DNA of 15,142 nt, from positions 1 to 15,142 of the forward strand of contig JBKPNX010000109.1 of the NCBI GenBank assembly GCA_046732855.1. Direction: 5' to 3'. A model generated the notes under the pieces. That model was not told where the DNA came from. It made no database searches and saw only the letters and a list, made by a program, of their open reading frames with translations. Shown here one piece after another: positions 12,229-15,142 of this stretch (positions are counted from its first letter, which is position 1; every line of letters starts with the position of its first letter). This stretch comes from JBKPNX01 sp046732855 (lineage in GTDB: Bacteria > Pseudomonadota > Alphaproteobacteria > Geminicoccales > Geminicoccaceae). A program made the position numbers and the translations under genes.

Positions 12229-12939
12229 GTGAGCGACGCGGGGCATCCGGGGTCCGCCGAAACGGCGCGGCACATCCTGGTGGTCGACGACGACAATCGC
12301 CTGCGCCGGCTGCTGCAGCGCTATCTGACCGAGCATGGCTATCACGTGACCACGGCGGCGGACGCCCATGAGGCCAAGGCCGCGCTCAAGAACTTCGCAT
12401 TCGACATGATGGTGCTGGACGTGATGCTGCCGGGACAGAACGGGATCAGTCTGACCGGCGAGCTGCGGCGCCGATTCGATCTGCCGATCCTGCTGCTGAC
12501 CGCGCTGGGCGAGACCGACGATCGAGTGAACGGCCTGTCCGCCGGTGCGGACGACTACCTGGTCAAGCCGTTCGATCCGCGCGAGCTGCTGCTGAGGATC
12601 GCGACTATCCTGCGCCGCGCGGCACCGCTTTTGCCCAGCCGGGCGCCGCTGCGTTTCGGTCCGTTCACCTTCGATCCCGAGAAGGCGGTCCTGTGGCGCG
12701 GCGAAGAGCGCGTCCACCTCACCGACGCCGAGCTGTCGCTGCTGCAGGTGCTCTCGGAGCGGCCCGGCCTGCCGGTCAGCCGGCAGGATCTGGGGCGGCG
12801 CAGCCGGATCAGCGGCTCCGATCGCGCGGTCGATACCCAGATCGCCCGCTTGCGACGCAAGCTGGAGCCCGATTCCCGGCGTCCCCACCATCTCCTGACC
12901 AAGCGTGGTGAAGGCTATGTCCTCAAGCCTGGCTCATAA
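12229..12939 (+). CDS. OmpR/PhoB-family response regulator (PetR-like)
   Basis: This 236-residue two-domain regulator has a receiver domain (about 15-130). Its acidic pocket is D20/D21, the phosphoacceptor is D64 in MMVLDVMLPG, the switch Thr is T91 in LLLTALGE, and the conserved lysine is K113 in YLVKPFDPREL. The C-terminal OmpR winged helix (about 140-234) has LTDAELSLLQVLSERPG, VDTQIARLRRKLE and the wing LLTKRGEGYVL. The GTG at 12229 starts one base after the MarR stop; frame further upstream merely overlaps marR. The downstream histidine kinase overlaps its 3' end, so this is a cognate pair. In Rhodobacter, PetR-type regulators were reported essential for respiratory and photosynthetic growth; whether that applies here is unknown. 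Confidence 0.93.
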   Translation: MSDAGHPGSAETARHILVVDDDNRLRRLLQRYLTEHGYHVTTAADAHEAKAALKNFAFDMMVLDVMLPGQNGISLTGELRRRFDLPILLLTALGETDDRVNGLSAGADDYLVKPFDPRELLLRIATILRRAAPLLPSRAPLRFGPFTFDPEKAVLWRGEERVHLTDAELSLLQVLSERPGLPVSRQDLGRRSRISGSDRAVDTQIARLRRKLEPDSRRPHHLLTKRGEGYVLKPGS

Positions 12940-14308
12940 GGCGGTCGAGCCGCTGCCCAATGTGGTGCGGCCGCCGCGCATCGTCCCACGCAGCCTGTTC
13001 AGCCGCTCGCTCCTCATCGTCATTCTGCCTCTGCTGATCCTGCAGGTGGTGCTGACCTATCTGTTTTACGAACGCCACTGGGACAAGGTCACGCGCACCC
13101 TCGCGTTCGGCATCGCCGGCGAAGTGGGTCTCCTGGTCGAGCTGCTGGACGCGGCGAAGACGCCGGAAACCGAGGCAAGAGTGCTGGATCTGGCGCGCAA
13201 GCACTTCCAGTTCGCGATCTCGCTCGAGCCGGAAGCCGATCTGAGCGTGGCCGCCCAGACCAGCGGACTGCTGCCGGCCCGGCTGGACCAGAGGCTGGAG
13301 GAGCGCTTCAACGAAGCGCTCGACCGTCCGTTCGTGCTCGACACCCGGTGGGTCGATCAGGCCAATGAGCCGCAACGGATCGCGGTGTACGTCCAGCTGG
13401 ACAACGGCGTTCTGCGCGTCCTCGCCCCGCGTAAGCGGATCGATAGCGAAACCACGCGCATGTTCATCGGCTGGATGTTCGGCCTGTCCCTGTTGCTGCT
13501 CGCGCTCGCGGTCTACTTCATGGCGCGCCAGGTGCGCCCGATCCTGCGGCTTGCCCGAGCTATGGACAGGTTCGGCAAAGGTCGCGACGTGGGCGACTTC
13601 CGCCTCGCCGGCCCGACCGAGATCCGCCGCGCCGGCGCCGCCTTCAACCTGATGCGCAAGCGCATCCTGCGTCATCTCGGCCAGCGCACCGAAATGCTCG
13701 CGGCGGTCTCGCACGACCTGCGTACGCCGCTCACCCGGATGAAGCTCGAGCTGGCAATGCTGAGTGAGGGTCGCGCGACCCCGGGTGACCTGGACGATTT
13801 GCGCGCCGACGTGGAGGAGATGGCGCGTGTGGTCGACGGCTATCTCGACTTCGCGCGCGGCGAAGGCCAGGAGAGCATCGAGCCGGTCGAGCTCCGGCCG
13901 TTCCTGGACGAGATCGCCGAGCGCGCCGGTACGCCGGACAAGCGCATTGTGGTCGAGTTCGAAGCCCCGATCACGCTGCCGATGCGGCCGATCGCGATGC
14001 GGCGGTGCTTCACCAATCTGATGCAGAACGGGTTGCGCTACGGCAGCCTCGTCCGTATCCGCGCCGCCGCCCACCACCATCAGGTCTGGATTGCCGTCGA
14101 CGACAATGGACCGGGGATTCCGGAGAGTGAGCGCGGCAACGTGTTCAAGCCGTTCTATCGCCTCGACGCCTCGCGGCGGCCTAGCACCGGCGGCGTCGGG
14201 CTGGGCCTGACCATCGCCCGCGACATCGTGCTTGGCCATGGCGGCGAGATCGAGCTGTCCGATTCGCCGGAGGGCGGGCTGCGGGTGTTGATCCGGCTGC
14301 CCAGCTGA
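12917..14308 (+). CDS. EnvZ-like membrane sensor histidine kinase
   Basis: This 463-residue kinase has transmembrane helices at about 31-51 and 183-203, enclosing a periplasmic domain of about 130 residues with no recognisable ligand fold. A HAMP domain follows (204-256). The H-box is AAVSHDLRTPLTRMKLE with H266. The ATPase motifs are N-box CFTNLMQNGLRYG (N371), G1 DDNGPGIP (395-402), F-box FKPFYR (410-415) and G2 GVGLGL (426-431). All catalytic elements are present. The ATG at 12917 overlaps the response-regulator gene by 23 bp and has AAGG just upstream; GTG codons at 12905 and 12908 are alternatives. The H-box, short N-box and 463-residue length match EnvZ-type kinases, whose partners are OmpR-type regulators, as here. 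The signal is unknown. Confidence 0.93.
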   Translation: MSSSLAHKAVEPLPNVVRPPRIVPRSLFSRSLLIVILPLLILQVVLTYLFYERHWDKVTRTLAFGIAGEVGLLVELLDAAKTPETEARVLDLARKHFQFAISLEPEADLSVAAQTSGLLPARLDQRLEERFNEALDRPFVLDTRWVDQANEPQRIAVYVQLDNGVLRVLAPRKRIDSETTRMFIGWMFGLSLLLLALAVYFMARQVRPILRLARAMDRFGKGRDVGDFRLAGPTEIRRAGAAFNLMRKRILRHLGQRTEMLAAVSHDLRTPLTRMKLELAMLSEGRATPGDLDDLRADVEEMARVVDGYLDFARGEGQESIEPVELRPFLDEIAERAGTPDKRIVVEFEAPITLPMRPIAMRRCFTNLMQNGLRYGSLVRIRAAAHHHQVWIAVDDNGPGIPESERGNVFKPFYRLDASRRPSTGGVGLGLTIARDIVLGHGGEIELSDSPEGGLRVLIRLPS

Positions 14309-14323
14309 CCTCGGGTTGGCCTC

Positions 14324-14947
14324 GTGACAGGGCCGTTGCTGGCCGTGGGATCTCTGCCTGTGGTGCTCGCATCGGCGAGCCCCACCAGGGCGCACCTGCT
14401 CCGAGCGGCCGGCGTGCCGTTCGAGCAACGGCCTGCTGCAATCGACGAGGTGTCGCTGAAGGAAGCTCTGCGCGCCGACGGCGTCACCCCCGGCGATGCC
14501 GCGGTCACGTTGGCGGAGCTCAAGGCGGAGCGGGTCGCGAGCGGCATCCCCGATGCGATCGTCCTGGGCGCCGATCAGATCCTGACGTGCGAGGGCCGTT
14601 GGTTCGACAAGCCGCAGAGCCGAGCCGAGGCGCGCGCCCTGCTCAGCGCGCTCGCCGGCAAACGGCACGAGCTGGCGACCGCGGTGGTCGCCTTCCGCGG
14701 CGGCGCGCGCGTCTGGCACCACCTCGGGATCCCGCGCCTGTGGCTGCGCGGCTGCTCGCCCGAGTTCCTCGATGCCTACCTCGATACGGTCGGCGAAGCG
14801 GCGTTCAGCTCGGTCGGCGCCTACCAGATCGAAGCCGTCGGCGCCCAGCTGTTCGCCCGCATCGAGGGTGACCACTTCGCGGTATTGGGGTTGCCCCTGT
14901 TGGAGCTGCTCGAGTTCCTGCGCCAGCAGGGAGTGCTGTTGCGTTGA
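14324..14947 (+). CDS. maf: Maf-family nucleotide pyrophosphatase
   Basis: This is a Maf/HAM1-like nucleoside triphosphate pyrophosphatase of 207 residues (family usual about 190-200). It hydrolyses non-canonical or modified NTPs to NMP and PPi in the cytoplasm. Motifs are LASASPTRAHLL (15-26, the S-x-S-P-x-R signature), AIDEVS (39-44), the catalytic Asp D84 in LGADQIL, FDKP (94-97) and VGAYQIEAVGAQLFARIEGD. The Gln after the Asp resembles the YceF (m7GTP) branch; YhdE-type dTTP/UTP enzymes have Thr there. GTG at 14324 is the furthest practical start, 15 bp after the kinase stop; GTG at 14345 or 14360 would also leave the first motif intact, and no Shine-Dalgarno decides between them. It precedes aroE, an order common in alphaproteobacteria. 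Confidence 0.88.
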   Translation: MTGPLLAVGSLPVVLASASPTRAHLLRAAGVPFEQRPAAIDEVSLKEALRADGVTPGDAAVTLAELKAERVASGIPDAIVLGADQILTCEGRWFDKPQSRAEARALLSALAGKRHELATAVVAFRGGARVWHHLGIPRLWLRGCSPEFLDAYLDTVGEAAFSSVGAYQIEAVGAQLFARIEGDHFAVLGLPLLELLEFLRQQGVLLR

Positions 14948-15142
14948 GCGCGGACGGCTACCTCAGCGGCCGCACCCGGCTCGCCGGAGTCATGGGCTGG
15001 CCGGTCGCCCATTCCCTCTCCCCGCGCCTGCACAGTCACTGGCTGCGGCGCTACGAGATCGACGGCGCCTATGTCCCGCTGCCCGTGCTGCCGGAGCGTC
15101 TCGAGCAGGCGCTCCGAGCGCTGCCGGCGCTCGGTTTCGCCG
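14944..15142 (+). CDS. aroE: Shikimate 5-dehydrogenase, N-terminal part (cut by window end)
   Basis: This is the first 66 codons of an AroE protein, which reduces 3-dehydroshikimate to shikimate with NADPH in aromatic amino acid synthesis. The reading begins S-A-D-G-Y-L-S-G-R-T-R-L-A-G-V-M and then shows the substrate-binding signature GWPVAHSLSPRLHSHW, equivalent to the family G-x-P-x-x-H-S-x-S-P-x-x-H-N. It continues with YVPLPVLPERLEQALRALPALGF, typical of the helix before the catalytic Lys, which lies beyond the window. A TTG start (14944-14946) overlapping the Maf stop (TTGA) is the best choice: the first downstream ATG (14992) falls inside the conserved strand. A weak AGGGAG lies about a dozen bases upstream. 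The stretch is too short to appear as a closed reading frame. Confidence 0.88.
   Translation, partial: MSADGYLSGRTRLAGVMGWPVAHSLSPRLHSHWLRRYEIDGAYVPLPVLPERLEQALRALPALGFA

Noticed and set aside
12923..14875. 650-codon minus-strand frame opposite the sensor kinase and maf
   Set aside because: It spans two genuine genes with complete motifs on the plus strand and is a GC-driven shadow.

Overview
The window is GC-rich, densely packed bacterial chromosome and reads as an alphaproteobacterium, probably of the Rhodospirillales type. The taxonomic call is inference. It rests on the EcfG-type promoter at 8268-8292, the alphaproteobacterial style of the Maf protein, and the order ilvE / marR-response regulator-EnvZ-like kinase / maf / aroE at the right end. 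No rRNA, tRNA, CRISPR array or phage genes are visible.

Left edge (1-440): the 3' end of an IS481-type transposase. It stops 27 bp from the next gene and converges on it.

Central catabolic operon (468-8117, all minus strand, transcribed right to left from a promoter near 8150-8178). In transcription order it encodes a fused flavin monooxygenase/old-yellow-enzyme reductase (2-aminobenzoyl-CoA monooxygenase/reductase type), an SDR dehydrogenase, a MarR regulator, a crotonase-fold protein, an acyl-CoA dehydrogenase, a 2-aminobenzoate-CoA ligase and a RidA-family protein. Several start and stop codons overlap, so the genes look translationally coupled. Together they fit the hybrid CoA-dependent aerobic route for 2-aminobenzoate (anthranilate): the ligase makes the CoA thioester, and the fused flavoenzyme hydroxylates and then reduces the ring. 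The remaining enzymes would deaminate, open and beta-oxidise the alicyclic product, and these late steps are poorly defined. Two of the late enzymes lack the hallmark catalytic residues of their families. The crotonase has neither hydratase glutamate, and the RidA protein lacks the deaminase arginine. I propose that they carry out ring deamination and ring opening. That is the most interesting lead here.

Middle (8118-8912): two short intergenic regions flank a small exported DUF1344-like protein preceded by a GGAAC-N16-CGTT promoter of the general stress sigma factor type. A strong hairpin follows it.

Motility pair (8913-10673, plus): complete motA and motB flagellar stator genes, with no other flagellar genes in the window.

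Right part (10764-15142): a branched-chain aminotransferase gene (minus) diverges from a plus-strand run. That run holds a MarR-type regulator, an OmpR-type response regulator, an EnvZ-like sensor kinase, a Maf nucleotide pyrophosphatase and the 5' part of aroE (shikimate dehydrogenase), which is cut by the window end. The MarR plus response-regulator pair resembles the PetP/PetR pair known from purple bacteria. No gene-free stretch exceeds 300 bases; the largest are 8118-8350 and 8630-8912.
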